The position numbers and the translations under genes are program-made. A DNA stretch of 64,000 nt from Yamagishiella unicocca (lineage: Eukaryota; Chlorophyta; Chlorophyceae; Chlamydomonadales; Volvocaceae): NCBI GenBank assembly GCA_003116995.1, contig BDSL01000002.1, positions 558,001-622,000 on the forward strand. The letters run 5' to 3'. The notes under the pieces were generated by a model that did no database searches, was not told the origin of the DNA, and saw nothing but the letters and a program-made list of their open reading frames with translations. Below, in pieces: positions 27,738-39,559 of the stretch (position 1 is its first letter; the number at the start of each line of letters is the position of its first letter).

Positions 27738-30700
27738 CTACGGCTGCTGCCCAGCCGCGTTACCTCCCGCGCCCTCTCCGACACAAGCGCCGGCGGCGCC
27801 GGCGTCAGCGTCAGCATCAGCGTCATCGTCGTCTGGCGGCAGGAACGCGACGTTGACCCCGCTACGGGCTCCCCCAGCCAGGGCGCTCCGCAGAATCCAG
27901 TTCGCCGCCCGATACACGTCCAGGCGGCCGCGGCGGCTGCGCCAGCTGTGGCGGGCCGCCAGCGCCTCACACAGCGCCAGCGGCGTCCAGTCCTCGTCGC
28001 GCCACTCCGTCGGCGCCTGCAGCGGCAGGAGAGCCGGGCCAGGGGCAGGGGCAGCGGGCGCCTCTCGGTGTTATGGCACGGCCGATACCTCTCGGTGTTA
28101 TGTTACGGCAGATCCCTGTCGGTATTATGTTACGGCAAATCCCTCTCGGGGCCATGGTACGGCAAATCCCTGTCGGTGCCATGGTACGGCAGATCCCTGT
28201 CGGTGTTATGTTACGGCAAATCCCTCTCGGTGCCATGGTACGGCAGATCCCTGTCGGTGTGCGACGGCCCTTGCCGGGCCGGGGGGGGAACGGGGGCGTG
28301 CGGGTGCACACGAAACACGCCACGTGGAGCGCAGCCCCGTGCCGGGACCCGCGAGCCAGCCCGTCCGGGCCCCTCGAGGCACACCACACGCGGCCGCACC
28401 TGCTGGCCTCCGCCGCCGCCGCCTCCCTTCCTGCCGCCCTCGGCCGCCCGCTGCTCGCCGGCGCTGTCGTCCAGCTCCGGTCGCAGCCCCAGCGTGTGGT
28501 GCAGCCGCGGCCAGATTCGCTCCGCCAGGTAGCGCACCACTGCGTACGGATCGCGGCAGCGGGCGATAGGGTAGCTGCCGAACAGCACCTGGGGGGGGAT
28601 GTGTGGAAAGCCAGGGGGGGGAGGACGGAGTGGGGTCGGGTTTGGGGCCTTGGCTTGGCCTGCTCAAGCACCAGCAAGCAGGGAGTGCGCTCTCCTTGTC
28701 CCCTTCGCTTGCTTCGGCCCTGTGGCCTTCCTCACCTGCATGGGTAGCGACACGTCTAGTCGCGGGAACACCAGGCCGGGGCAGTCGCACAGCATCAGGC
28801 TGCGAGGGGGGCCAGGGCGGGGGGGGGGTTTACAAGAGAATCCGCGAATCCACGGCCGACAAACCGAGGGCGGCGAAGGTGGTGGGGAACGTCCGGCGGA
28901 GGTGACCGAGTCTGACAGAAAAGGATCGGTTACTCGACACGGGAAGTGTAGCTGGTGCACAGGGCGGGAGGGGGGTGTCCCGGCGGAGCTGACCGAGTCC
29001 GAGTGGGGGCCGGGTACGGCAGCACACCCATGTCGTGACCTGGCGGTATGGCTTGTGTCGCCTGGCCGTCCCGTCCCCCTAGCGTCTGCAGTGAGGAGAT
29101 GGCAGCAAGCCGCGTTCCCAAAGGAGAGCAGCTCGCGGTGCCGTGCGTCCCGCAGCTTGGCCCCTCCGCCCCTCAACCCATCCAGCCCCCCCGGCTACTC
29201 TTCGGTGCCGACCTGCGGATTTCCTCCACCCACCTCTCCCGGCCCCCCCCCTCGGCTCCCACATCCCCAGCTCCCCCCCCTCGGCTCCCACATCCCCAGC
29301 TCCCCCCCCTCGGCTCCCACATCCCCAGCTCCCCCCCTCGGCTCCCACCTGGGGCACATGACGTGCGTCTGGTAGTGCTTGGTGCGGCCAGGGTGGCTGC
29401 TCACCGCCACCCTCTTGGCACCCAACAGCGCGTTCACGGTGCTGCTCTTTCCCACGTTGGGCTCCCCCACCACACACACAACCACGGGGCGGCTGCGGCC
29501 GCGACGGTCACGGCCCCCTTGGGCACCGTGGCCGCCCCAGCCACGAGCCGCCGCGGCCCCAGTGGCTCCACCGCGGCCACCGGCCTCCTCCGCGTCCTCC
29601 TCGCTCTCGCCACCTGCACCGCCGTAGCCGTCATGGCTACCTTGTAGAAACGCCTCTTCACCCTCATCCGCCGCGAGGCTGTCGAAGGCGGCATTGTCGT
29701 TGTCGGCTTCAGACACCTCCTCCGACTCCTCCTCCTCAGCAGCAGCAGCAGCATCCTCGCCGTCCTCCTCCAACTCCTCGGCCCCCGTCGAGGCACCGTC
29801 GCTGCGGCCGCCGCGGCTGCTGCCTCGCGAGCCTCGGGCCCCTGCTGGCAAGGGCGGATGGCGCACAGCGGTCCGGGCAAGTTGCGGAAATCGACAAATG
29901 GAGCGATGGAGGCGCCTAACACGCGAAGTGAGGGTAGAGGCCAAGCGAGGTGCCCAGTGAGTGAGGTGCCCAGTGAGGTGCCAAGAGGAACGTTCCCGCC
30001 GGAACGTCCCGACTCGCCCTGAACCTCCCGCCATGCAGTACCACTTGCAGGACTGTGGTGCGTCCACCAGGCCGCAACGTGGGGTCGTTGAGTCAGTTAG
30101 CCTGTTAGTTGCAGTCCGCCTAAGGGCGGGTGTCCTCACGAGCCGTGAGGCCCAGGACACGCTGCTGGCGGGGGGTAGGAGGAGGACTGGTGGCAATGTT
30201 TTGGTAGTGGTTGGTTGGAGTGCCTTGTTGGTTTGAGTGGTTGGTTGGAGCGGTTGGTTGGTGGGTACCTTGGGCGGCGGCCTGCGCTGTCTTGCTTGCG
30301 CCGGGCCGCCGGTCAGCACTTCGGTTCGCGTTGGCCGTTGCGATGAGGAGCCCCGGGGGGGCTGCGGCGCCCCCTCCGCCGCCCTGCATGCGCTGGTTGC
30401 GCTTCCGCCGCACAGCCTGCTTCCTCCTGGCCTTGGTACCCTGGCGGCCGAGTGGGGGCACATAAGAGAATCGGTAACTCGACGTGGGAAGGGTAGCTGG
30501 TGCACAGATCCGCGAAGGGGGGGGAGGCATAACAACCGGTTACGCGACACGGATAGGATAGGTGGGGGTGAGAGACAGGGGGGGGGGGCAGCGCGGGGTG
30601 GATGGGTGAGCGGGTGAGCCAGACAATGATGCGTCGGAAAAACACATGCACGCCCGCTCATGGGCATAGCGCGAAAGCGACATCAGCGTGCGGAAGAGGA

Positions 30701-33700
30701 TACCCGGCGGGACTGCGCCCGGTCTTGCTGTGACCGTGATCCTCCTTGACGTCGGCTCCCACCACCACCTGCTGCCCAGGCCTGCAGCAGGCGGCGCTGC
30801 AAGGCCGCCGCTCCCACCGCTCCCCCGTCTCATTTGCTACAATCCGTGTACCCCGGACCACACACCTTCAGGGCCCAGTCACCACTGGCGCCGCCGCCAT
30901 CCCCCGACTCGTCCCCGGACTCCTCGTGACCTCCGGACGCCTCCGCCTCCGCCTCCACCTCCGCCTCCACCTCCGCCTCCACCTCCACCTCCACCTCCAC
31001 CACCTCGGCTGGCGGCGGCGGCGCTGCGGGCATCTGCGGCCTGTCTCTCTTGCTGTGTATGTTGCGAGCTTTTGAGTGCTGGAGCACCTCGTCACGGCTC
31101 ATGCGCACCACCTCCGAAACCTGCGGCAAGCGGGGTTCAAAAACCAAAGCGTTAAGAGCGGCGACGCAAATCAAACGAGACTACGGAACCGGTATTCCTA
31201 ACCACCCTAGCAACCGGTGGCTGGGTCGGTTTGACCAGGTCAAATCCTTGCGCGGCGCAGGATACGGCGCCGGACGGTTGTTGGGTTGCGGTTGCGGTTG
31301 CGGTTGCGTCGCCTCAATCAGCATCCACTACCCGGCCGCGCAACACCCCCCCCACTTCGCGGTCCTCATCCCAATGACGCCCAAGGCCCGGGGCCCCCAG
31401 ACCAGACATGCCGCACCTTGACCCGCTTGCCGTCCCGGGAGATGGTGCAGTCCAGCACCGCGTCCATGATGGCTGCAGCGGCGCCCGCAGCGCCCGCAGC
31501 GGCGGCGCTACTCGCCACCACCTGGGCAGGTGGGTGTGTGGGGGTGTTGGGGGGGGAGGGTGTTAGGGTGTGTTGGGAGGTGGGTTAGAGGTGTTGGGGG
31601 AATGGGAGCGGAGGCGGAGTCAGCGGGTTTCGGAGCGGAAGTTGGTTCGTTTGGTGAGGTGGTTGACCTTGGGTGCGGTGTGCTGAGAGGCGGCGCGGGA
31701 GGGGCGCAAAGCCCTGGCGGAAGGAGGTGGCGCCCGGGGCGGGGGTTCGAGGGGGGGTGTATAAAAACCGTTTTACGCAACGGGACAGGATAGTTGGCGC
31801 ATGGTCGTCGGGGGGGGGCGGGCTGCGCTAGGGAGCGATCGCAGGAGGGTTGCAAGGAAAAACCGTGTACGGAAGAAAAATCGTTTAGGACAGACGTTTG
31901 GAGATGCACGCTGGAGGGCTTGGTTGAGGAAGCTAAAAGTCGGAGGTCGTATGTCGACCTTAAACGGCTAGGCCTATTCCGGCTACGACTCCTAGGCTAA
32001 CGGAAACGAGTACCCGGCGCGGCGTAGGGAAATGGTTTGCGAATTCGGTTTGTTTTGGGCGCAAACGGGAGGTCTTGGTGGTTCGCAGGAGGGCGGAGGT
32101 AGTTCTAGAGGTCCCGCCATGCGCCGGGGCCAACCACATCCGCCAGCTGCCTAGCCCACGAATGGCCCCAACCCCCCGTCTCCTAACCGAAGCCCCCACC
32201 CCTGTGTCCTACCCGAAGTCCGGGGTACCGTCCCTCGAAGAAGCGCCTCCACTGCTCCACACTCGCCGCCGGTACCAGGTCGCACTTGTTCATCACCAGC
32301 AGCGCGGGGATGCCGTGATCGTCCATCACGTGGCGGACCTGGCGATCGTACAGGTGGGAGGGGGGAGGTCGTACAGGTGGGAGGGGAGCCGTGCGGGCAT
32401 GGTACCCCCCATGCCCCGCCGAATACCCCCTCCTTGGCCCCCGGTACCCCACCGCCCTCACCCACCTCCACCTCCACCTCCAGCTCCCCACCCTGCCCCT
32501 CCCTGCCTTACTCATGCACATCCCACACTGCCAGCTTCCACCTCGCCACGGTTGCGGTGGCAATCCCCCGCCGCATCCCACATCCCGCATCCCGCCCCGC
32601 TCCGCCTCCGCCCCACCAGCGCCTCGGAGAAGTGCAGCAGCGGGTTCCTGGCGTCCACAATCAAGATGGCCACGTCCGAGCGCTCCAGCACCCGCCACAG
32701 CTGGCGCCAGAAGTCCAGCTTGGGCTCGAAGAAGCTGATGCGGGAGGGGCTGTGGGTTGCGGGGGGCACGGCAGCCGGCAGGATGGAGTCCAGGGTTGGC
32801 ATCAGGTAGGATGGGGCAGAATGGGGCCCAGGGTAGCCGGCCGTTGAGGTAGCCCCCGCGCGCCGGGGGGGGGGTTGAGGGGCGGGTGGCAGAGAGCGTG
32901 TGTCCAAGGGGAGGGGTGGCGAGGGTGAAGGTGGCAGGCGGGTGAAAGCTGGCGGTGTAGGGTTGGGGGCTTCAAGGGCCCTCCCCCCACTTCATGCCGC
33001 GCCTTGGTCGCGCCAACCCCAACACCTCATCCCCGAACACCTCATCCCATTCGCACCCGACCAGCGGCAAGACCCCGGCCCCTCCCAGCTGCCTTCTCGC
33101 CGAAGCAGCAGCCAGCAGCCCGCACGCGCCACCTCGCGCCCCCACCCGGCGCCCCCACCTACTTGTCTACCCCCTTATACAGCCGGGACACCCAGGCGGT
33201 GAAGCTGCGCTCCTCCAGCCGGTGCAGCTGCTCGGCGCTGCGGGCCTGTGTGTGGGGGAGGGTGAAGAGCAGGCGGTGACGAGCCCGTCAGGGGGGACAG
33301 CACCAAGGGGGCAGCGCTAGTGCTGCACCACGCCTACTCCGAAACCCTAAAACCCTAAACATCAACCTCCGACCGCTAACCCCATCGCCCAACCGCCCTC
33401 CCCCCCCCTCGTGTTGTGCCGTCATGTGACGCCTGGGGCGCACTCGCAACAAGCGCCTCCCCCAGGTCGTTTTCGCAACCACCTAGGGTCCTCTCATATC
33501 CCCCGTCAGTCGCGCCCCCTGCCCTCACCCCCGGCTCACCACGCCCCTCCACGCGGGCCTTGTGGGCATGCCCAAGCTGCGTCCCTCCTCCGTGAAGCCC
33601 ACCTCGTCCTCCCGCACCCGGGGCAGCCGCATCACGTCCACTCCGCACACCGCCCGGATGCCTGGGGGCCGCAGGGGCGGGCAGGGAGGGGCAGGGAGGG

Positions 33701-35465
33701 GCAGGGAAGGGCAGGTTAGGAGGAGGGAGAGGCGGATGGGTCGCGGGGGGCAGCAGCCGCGCACCGGGGGCCGGCCCTCCCCCACCATCGCGCACAACCC
33801 CGCACCGCCCCATGTGTTCCAGTCCCCTCTAGCCCTCCCACCCTGCGCAGTGCCGCAACACCCAGATAACCCCTCCCACCACCACCAACCCCTGCAGCCC
33901 CTACGCCCCCCCCCCCTCAGCCCCTACGCCCCCCCCCCAGCCCCTACGGCCCCCCCGGTCCAAGCGCGTCCAGGCGTCCGAAGGCTACGCACCGGCTACA
34001 CTTCCCGTGTCGAGTAACCGGTTCTTTCTGTACCCCGCCTCCAGCCCCTACGCCGCCTACCGCTCCCCCCCCGACCACTCACTGTCCGGGACATCCCCCG
34101 CCGGCAGCTCCACTGTGGGCACGTAGCGCAGCGGCTTGTCGTCGGGCGCACTGCGGACCCCGCCCCCTGCAGGCTGCTGCTGCGGCTGTTGTTGCAGCAC
34201 GCCACCCTCCAGGGTCGGCGGTGGGGCGGGCTGCTCAGCGACCCCCAGCCGCAGTGCACCATACAAACAGGTGTAGGAGGGAGGGCGGCAGGGCGGCGGC
34301 AGGGTGGATGTTAGGAAGGGGACGGGGGCGGGGCAGGGGGCGGGGCAGGGGGCGGGGCATCGCCATGGGTGCGGCACCGTGCTGTGGTTTGCGCCTCCCG
34401 GCGGTGCTGGGGCCGGCCGTCGCGGCAGGTGTTGGTGGAGGAGTGGCAGGTGTTGGTGGAGGAGTGGCGGGTGTTGGTGGAGGAGTGGCAGGTGTTGGTG
34501 GAGGAGTGGCGGGTGTTGGTGGAGGAGTGGCAGGTGTTGGTGGAGGAGTGGCGGGTGTTGGTGGAGGAGTGGCAGGTGTTGGTGGAGGAGTGGCGGGTGT
34601 TGGTGGAGGAGTGGCGGGTGTTGGTGGAGGAGTGGCGGGTGTTGGTGGAGTGGCAGGCGTTGGTGATGGAGCCACATGGCAAGATGGGACGCTCCGCTGC
34701 AGGGGGCTTGCGGACAGACGCGTGGGGCGGCGGGAAGCTGCGGAGCCGGCGTGCAGTGCGCCCCCGCCCCTCGTTTTTCTCCGATGTCGTGTCCACTTGC
34801 CTCTCGGGCCCCCAACCAAGTTCCCCAGCATGCACGGTAATCCCCAGTCCGTTTCCCTCCTCTGCTCCCTATGGCGTGCACATGGATTTTCTCGCCGCCC
34901 GCCCCCCCCAAACCGCAGGCTATGCACACGCTACATTTCCCCAGTCACGTTACCGCTTCTTTTATGTAACCTCCCAGACCGCAGACTAGGTATCCGACGA
35001 CAATGCGCCAGCCGTCCTCTCCATATCGTGTAACCAGTTTTTATGCCAGCCCCCCCAAACCGCAGTCGCAGTCGCAGTCGCGGTCGAGCACACACCCAGC
35101 CACACCTGCTGCCGCTGCTGCCGGGCCTTCTGTCCGGCTGCGGGCCTGTCGTGCGCCTGCTGCTGCCGCCCCGCCGCCGGAGCCCTCGGAGCCCCTCCTG
35201 CTGCGCCACCAGCCTGATCGCCGCTAGCCCTGCCGCCCGAGGCGGCGCCGGCTGCCGGCGCGGCGTCGTCTGCTCCCCGCTCCCAGTCGCTGTCCGATTC
35301 GTCCGCCTGGTTGCGCTTCTGTTCGCGCTTCCACTTGAGGTACTCCTTCTTGGACTTCGCGCTCAGGCTGGCGCCCGTGGGCTTCTTCCAGCCAGGAGCT
35401 GCCGCTGCGCCCTTCTTGCCGCCGGCCCCGCCACCGCCGCCACCGCCGCCTCGGCCGTGTTCCAT
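27738..35465 (-). CDS. GNL1: Circularly permuted GTPase, GNL1 type
   Basis: Member of the YlqF/YawG (HSR1-MMR1) GTPases; GNL1-like proteins act in or near the nucleolus and ribosome assembly. Exons (minus): 35465-35106, 34230-34083, 33661-33540, 33245-33163, 32749-32617, 32338-32213, 31521-31417, 31120-30883, 29841-29349, 28799-28736, 28588-28400, 28016-27738, giving about 779 residues in phase. The exon 8 end and exon 9 start are the least certain; a stronger donor at 30865 breaks phase. The motif order is permuted: G4 NKCD, then G1 GEPNVGKSS, then G3 DCPG. GNL1 is favoured over LSG1 by FWRQLWRVLERSDVAILIVD, EQLHRLEERSFTAW, LMLCDCPGLVFP, FGSYPIARCRDPYAVVRYLA and DVYRAANWILR. The N-terminus is basic (KSKKEYLKWKREQKR). 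Acidic inserts (EVEVEAEVEAE and EELEEDGED) separate G4 from G1. Confidence 0.9.
28073..28261. repeat. 27-bp minisatellite in the last GTPase intron, 7 copies
   Basis: Seven units of 27 bp, each starting atg(g/t)tacggca and ending ctgtcggtgtt or a close variant. It fills the intron between 28399 and 28017. One minus-strand frame stays open through the array because the period is a multiple of three. Confidence 0.9.
28832..28862. repeat. Dispersed intron repeat family 3, GTPase intron 9
   Basis: agagaatccgcgaatccacg followed by gccgacaaa. Confidence 0.78.
28914..28960 (-). repeat. Dispersed intron repeat family 2, GTPase intron 9
   Basis: ggatcggttactcgacacgg followed by gaagtgtagctggtgcacag; a family 3 core (agagaatccgcgaatccacg) lies just upstream at 28832-28862. 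Confidence 0.78.
29245..29345. repeat. ~28-bp tandem repeat at a GTPase intron 5' end
   Basis: Three to four copies of tcggctcccacatccccagc followed by a C run, starting right at the donor of the P-loop exon (29349). The donor-like hexamer is therefore copied several times along the intron. Confidence 0.85.
30463..30570 (-). repeat. Dispersed intron repeat family 2, two copies, GTPase intron 8
   Basis: agagaatcggtaactcgacg plus tgggaagggtagctggtgca, then aaccggttacgcgacacgga plus taggatagg. Confidence 0.72.
31757..31815 (-). repeat. Dispersed intron repeat, family 2 variant, GTPase intron 6
   Basis: aaaaaccgttttacgcaacg, ggacaggatagttggcgcat and ggtcgtcggg; nearly the same as 55789-55840 in NUP205. 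Confidence 0.75.
31846..31912 (-). repeat. Dispersed intron repeat family 1, GTPase intron 6
   Basis: ccgtgtacggaagaaaaatc, then gtttaggacagacgtttgga and gatgc. Sense orientation relative to the GTPase gene. Confidence 0.75.
33965..34036 (+). repeat. Dispersed intron repeat family 2, GTPase intron 2
   Basis: gcgtccaggcgtccgaaggc, tacgcaccggctacacttcc and cgtgtcgagtaaccggttct. Confidence 0.8.
34427..34660. repeat. 21-bp minisatellite in GTPase intron 1
   Basis: About 11 copies of ggtgttggtggaggagtggc followed by a or g. The two variants alternate in the first half of the array, suggesting a 42-bp higher-order unit. Confidence 0.92.
34913..35045 (+). repeat. Dispersed intron repeat family 2, two copies, GTPase intron 1
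   Basis: ccgcaggctatgcacacgct, acatttccccagtcacgtta, then gcgccagccgtcctctccat and atcgtgtaaccagtttttat. Confidence 0.72.
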
Positions 35466-36953
35466 GATGGTGCAGGCACCTGATCGGGGCGGCAAGGGCA
35501 GAGGCGTGATGCGGGGGAGGCTGTAGGAGGCTGGGACCTGGGACAGCGGAATGCGGGCTTGGGGGTGTCGGACATGCCGCTGGACAGCTGGCTGAGGTGA
35601 GGAGGAGGCTGCGTGCTTGAAGCCGAGGTGCGCTTGTGCGGCTCCAGTTTGATGGGATATGTCGCATGCGAAGTTGGTCCTTTGCCTCGGTGGAAACAGC
35701 TGCCGAAATGCATGCACTAAAATGCCCGCCCTCACCTACTCTACGGTGCGTATTGGCCCTTAGCTTGTTGGCAGGGCAGTTAGGTCAACCGCCTCTCGGG
35801 ACTCGCTGCGAGCATGCTTGACGCTAGCCAGACTGTCCAGTAGGGAACAGATAGCCTTACATAAACGAGAACGTGTTGCTGACACGAGCCCCGTCCTAAC
35901 CCTGGACGCCTGGCAAGCCGCTATCTGGTAAGCATTTTGATAGATCGTCCCAAATAACACCTATGTTTGTTAGTGCTTACTTCAATTGCGAGAGTATGGC
36001 TTTGGATATATGATCCTGTATGCTGCGGTCCGCAGTAGATCGCGCTCGATCACCTTCAGGAAGATATGATAAGCTTTAAGCATGTGCTGAACTGCAGAAT
36101 CGAGAATGGCACATGGAAGATAACATTTTTCGGCTAATCGACTGAACCGTACGGCGCTCCGAGACCTTCAATAATGACAAAAGGCATAACTGCACGCAGC
36201 ATGTATGTACGGTGTAAGAGCTTCTTAATTTAGAGCCTTATTTGGCTCTCCACAGCGATAGCCACAATAATGAGCCAGGTTGACTCGAAGAAGCGGTCGG
36301 CCGCAAGTGCCAAGATGTTGTGTTTCGGGGGACGAGACGCACCTGATGCCGTACGCATGCACACCAGCTCTTGCTAAAAGGTGACGTGCTTGGGTGGCTC
36401 TTAACGCCGCCAACAGATAGACTGTAGTACTGAATTGATCACTGATGCCCGTCGGGTTGGCTTTTGCCTGGCCCGCGTGTAAGCGAGCCCAATACGCTCG
36501 CGCTCCCCTTCATGCGCCCGTCTGTCCCGATTATCTCCAGCGTGGCCGATCCCGGCGGGGCGGTCGTGGTGGCCAGTGCCAGGTGCCCTGCATTGCATGC
36601 TTTACGCATCTTCATGTGTCCTGTTTCTTAGGGTGTGTGGGGGGCCTGTTTGAGGCTTGTCCCGTGTGCCTCGCTCTGCAATGTCGTGGTGGAACTTATT
36701 CGTGGGTCAACTATCCTCTTGGCATGCCTGGATCCAACGTAACGCGGTTCATTCTGTCAGGCTAATTGTCTCCTTGGACTAGGCACAAGCATTGCACAAA
36801 TTAGCCGATCTGGGCTATCGAGAGTACGTACTCTGTGCTCGTGATGCGTTCTTCCTGAACTGCGCTACGGGCAATTACGATGGTGGTACACCGCTCCGAA
36901 ACCTCCGACGGTGTATTGAGTTGCAGCGATCCCAGCAAGACTGCATAGTAAAA
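35466..36953. other. 1.5 kb divergent intergenic region
   Basis: Lies between the divergently transcribed GTPase (minus) and FKBP20-2 (plus), so it holds both promoters. It is less GC-rich than the genes. No further gene or clear TATA box was identified. Confidence 0.5.
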
Positions 36954-39073
36954 ATGGTGCTACAAGCCTCACTACTTGCTGAGTCCTACTGCCGTGCAAA
37001 ATGTCTGCGGCCATTCACCAGCCGGCCCGGCAGGTGCGCTGAATCGTGTTCCAGCCCGATGAAATTCAATCAATTGTTAAGCATAACACTTTATTGTACC
37101 ATATATCACGTTTAGCTGTTACGTATGGCTGTGCAGGGTTGGGCCTGCTCGGTGTGTGAGGATGCTGGCGCAGGCTTCGTCGGATGCAACTACGGAGTGC
37201 CGTAGTAAACATGCTGATATTAGCATGGTGCATCTTGACCGGCGCCAGCTCTTGGTCACGCTCGGCAGCGCCTGCATGGGCGTCGCGCTGGGTGCTCCTT
37301 CGGCCGCGGTCGCAGCTGACGGCGCCCCTGCCATTGGGCCACCGGTGCGCATCGCTTCACATGTCCACACTCAATAGCACAGTTATGACGCAGTACCTTA
37401 TGCCTGTGTGGGGTGGTGTATAACAGGAGGGCACGGCCAACCTCATCGGAACAGGAGACGTGGAAAAGCTGACGTCCCAGGAGAAGCTGGTGAGCACGTA
37501 GGGGGGTTACGCCGGTATCGACTCTGTACCGACACTCCAACGCAAGGACCTGCGAGTTGTCTAACTGAGAATGCCCACCGTATACACCTAACGGTAACCA
37601 CTACCTCCCTATCCCAATGCTTGATCTTGCCTCCCAGGTTCTAAACCTGAACCGCCGCATTCAGACCCAGAATCGCGTTCCATTGGATTTCCCTGGGTTC
37701 ATCCGTGAGGGCTTTGACGTGAAGGTGGTTGCGGACGGATACCAGGTCGCCCCTTCTGGGTAAGCCTTGTGCCCGCGTGTGCTGGGCCAGATTACAGCAG
37801 GCGGCCTATGTCTGTAGTTTCCCGTGGATTGGATCCTGACATGCACCTAAAACAGGAAGGGAATTCCTATATATCGTATTTCATGTGTCACAGTGTGCCG
37901 ACACCAGCTGGGACGCTACCCGTTCAACCACTGTTCCCACCGCCCCGAAGGGTGTATAGTCTGTATGTTGATCCACCAACCGTACTGTGTGTATGGCGCC
38001 ACAAGCGAAGGGTGAAACGAGCCCTGGATGGCTGTGTTGCGTGACCCGTTTACTTGGTGGGCTTGCACCAGTAATAATGAAGTGGGGGCTTGAGAAGGAC
38101 CAGCCAACTGAGGTGCCGGTCGGTTTACGGGCCTTGAGTATGCAGATCGGAATCCTTTGCATGGCGCGTCTATGGCCGGGTATTGCCGGGGGCATTGCCT
38201 AGCTGCGTGCGTTAGGTAGGAGGATCTGAGCGTGCGCTAACTACAGCGTTGTTGCTTTGACGCAGCCTTATCTACAAGGACTTCGAGGAGGGGCGGGGGC
38301 TGCTGCCAGTCGATGGCCAAGAGATGGTCTTCAACTACACGGTGCGAAACGACATGTATGGCGAGGCCCCGTGCGCAAGGCCAAAAGAAGAACGCATGGC
38401 AACGTGCGGAACAAGTTGCATCGCTAAGCTGGTGCTGGCATTTGCTTTCATGCGGGTTCTTGTCAACGGGATCGTTTGAACGGTGGTTACTTGGCCCTGT
38501 GCCTAACGCAGGGGTACAACGAGTCGGGGAGCGTGATTGACACCTCATTCCGGCAAGGCCGTCCAGCGCAGACTCGCCTCGGTGTCGGGGGCATGATTCC
38601 AGGTGAGTGCGGTGCGTCGAGCCTGTACTTTCTGAAAGGTTGTAAAGGGTTTGTTCATGTGCAGCACGTCCCACGGGTCACATTAACTGTACGAATCATG
38701 CCGATGCCCATTCCCGATTGCAGGCTTCGAGGAGGGCATTCGAACCATGAAGGCAGGAGGCAAGCGCAGGGTTATCGTTCCACCCGCCCTTGGACCCCCC
38801 GTAGGCCCGTCGACCTTCTTCAGCGCCAAGCAGTGCGAGGTAATCTGCACGATAGTCGGTTACACTTCCGTCGCCCGCAGGTTCAGCACTTCCGATTGGC
38901 ATGCAAACCCTAGGAACATGAGCAATGATGTATCCTATGATAATCCGGATGCACAGGTCCGACCCACATCACTTCCTACTGCGCCACCGCAGGTGTTTGA
39001 CGTTGAACTCGTGGACGTGCGCACATGCACGCGCCGACAAGTTATGATGTTCTCAGACCTGGTGTGCGAGTGA
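36954..39073 (+). CDS. FKBP20-2: Thylakoid-lumen FKBP-type peptidyl-prolyl isomerase FKBP20-2
   Basis: Lumenal immunophilin; in Arabidopsis FKBP20-2 is needed for accumulation of PSII supercomplexes. Exons: 36954-37033, 37161-37344, 37427-37489, 37638-37759, 38266-38341, 38512-38602, 38724-38839, 38993-39073; phases agree, 270 residues. The N-terminus is a plastid-type leader (MVLQASLLAESYCRAKCLRP) followed by DRRQLLVTLGSACMGVALG and APSAAVAAD, a twin-arginine lumen-targeting signal with an A-x-A-type cleavage site. The FKBP domain carries GLIYKDFEEGRG, FNYTGYNESGSVIDTS, GMIPGFEEGIRTMKAGGKRR, PPALGPPVG and VFDVELVDV. A C-terminal cysteine pair (C256 and C269) matches the redox-active pair described in the Arabidopsis protein. 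ATG 36954 is chosen because its leader splices in phase to the signal exon. Confidence 0.92.
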
Positions 39074-39203
39074 ACAACGAAGGGCGGAAATGCCACATGG
39101 CAGTTGGCCCTTGCAACCCCAGCTTAGCCCCCCGGTTCATCGGGTTACTGGTCCTCAACAACTGACACTCCACTTCTTCCATCCGCTCAATGTGCACGGA
39201 AGT

Positions 39204-39208
39204 TGTAA
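39204..39208 (+). promoter_or_regulatory. Candidate poly(A) signal TGTAA for FKBP20-2
   Basis: TGTAA, the standard volvocine polyadenylation signal, 131 bases after the FKBP20-2 stop. Confidence 0.55.
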
Positions 39209-39559
39209 CTGCAAGACGGCACGTGTCCATTTCCATATTTGTGCGGAGGCGCACCGTTCCTTTGAACGTTCCTCCAGCCCGAGCCAACAAAAAGTAGCCG
39301 TGTTGGAACCAAAAGCAATATCCACGTGCGCTCATAGAACAGAAATAGCAGTACACCAATGACTGCGCATGTGAACAGCACCAAGTCGGTCCGGTGTCCA
39401 AGGGTCAATGTGTCGGGTCTGCAAGTAAGCATTTCGTCCGAGTTCGGTCACGAGAGCGTTCAAGCTCTCACTACAACTGATGTTGCTCATTTAGGTCTAT
39501 ATGCTACCATATAATGAGCCAGCAGGAGCGTCATGTCATGTCGGCAAGAATCGAGTTTA

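Noticed and set aside
28073..34660. Regularly repeated units that could look like a CRISPR array
   Set aside because: Units are directly abutting or lack unique spacers, and the host is a nuclear eukaryotic genome.
34235..34927. Periodic Pro/Thr/Ala protein frame through the 21-bp array
   Set aside because: Lies in GTPase intron 1; no start, no domain, and GNL1 proteins have no such region.
27738..35465. LSG1 or NUG-type GTPase instead of GNL1
   Set aside because: FWRQLWRVLERSD, the EERSF block and CDCPGLVFP followed by YPIAR match GNL1 more closely; LSG1 N-terminal features are not seen.
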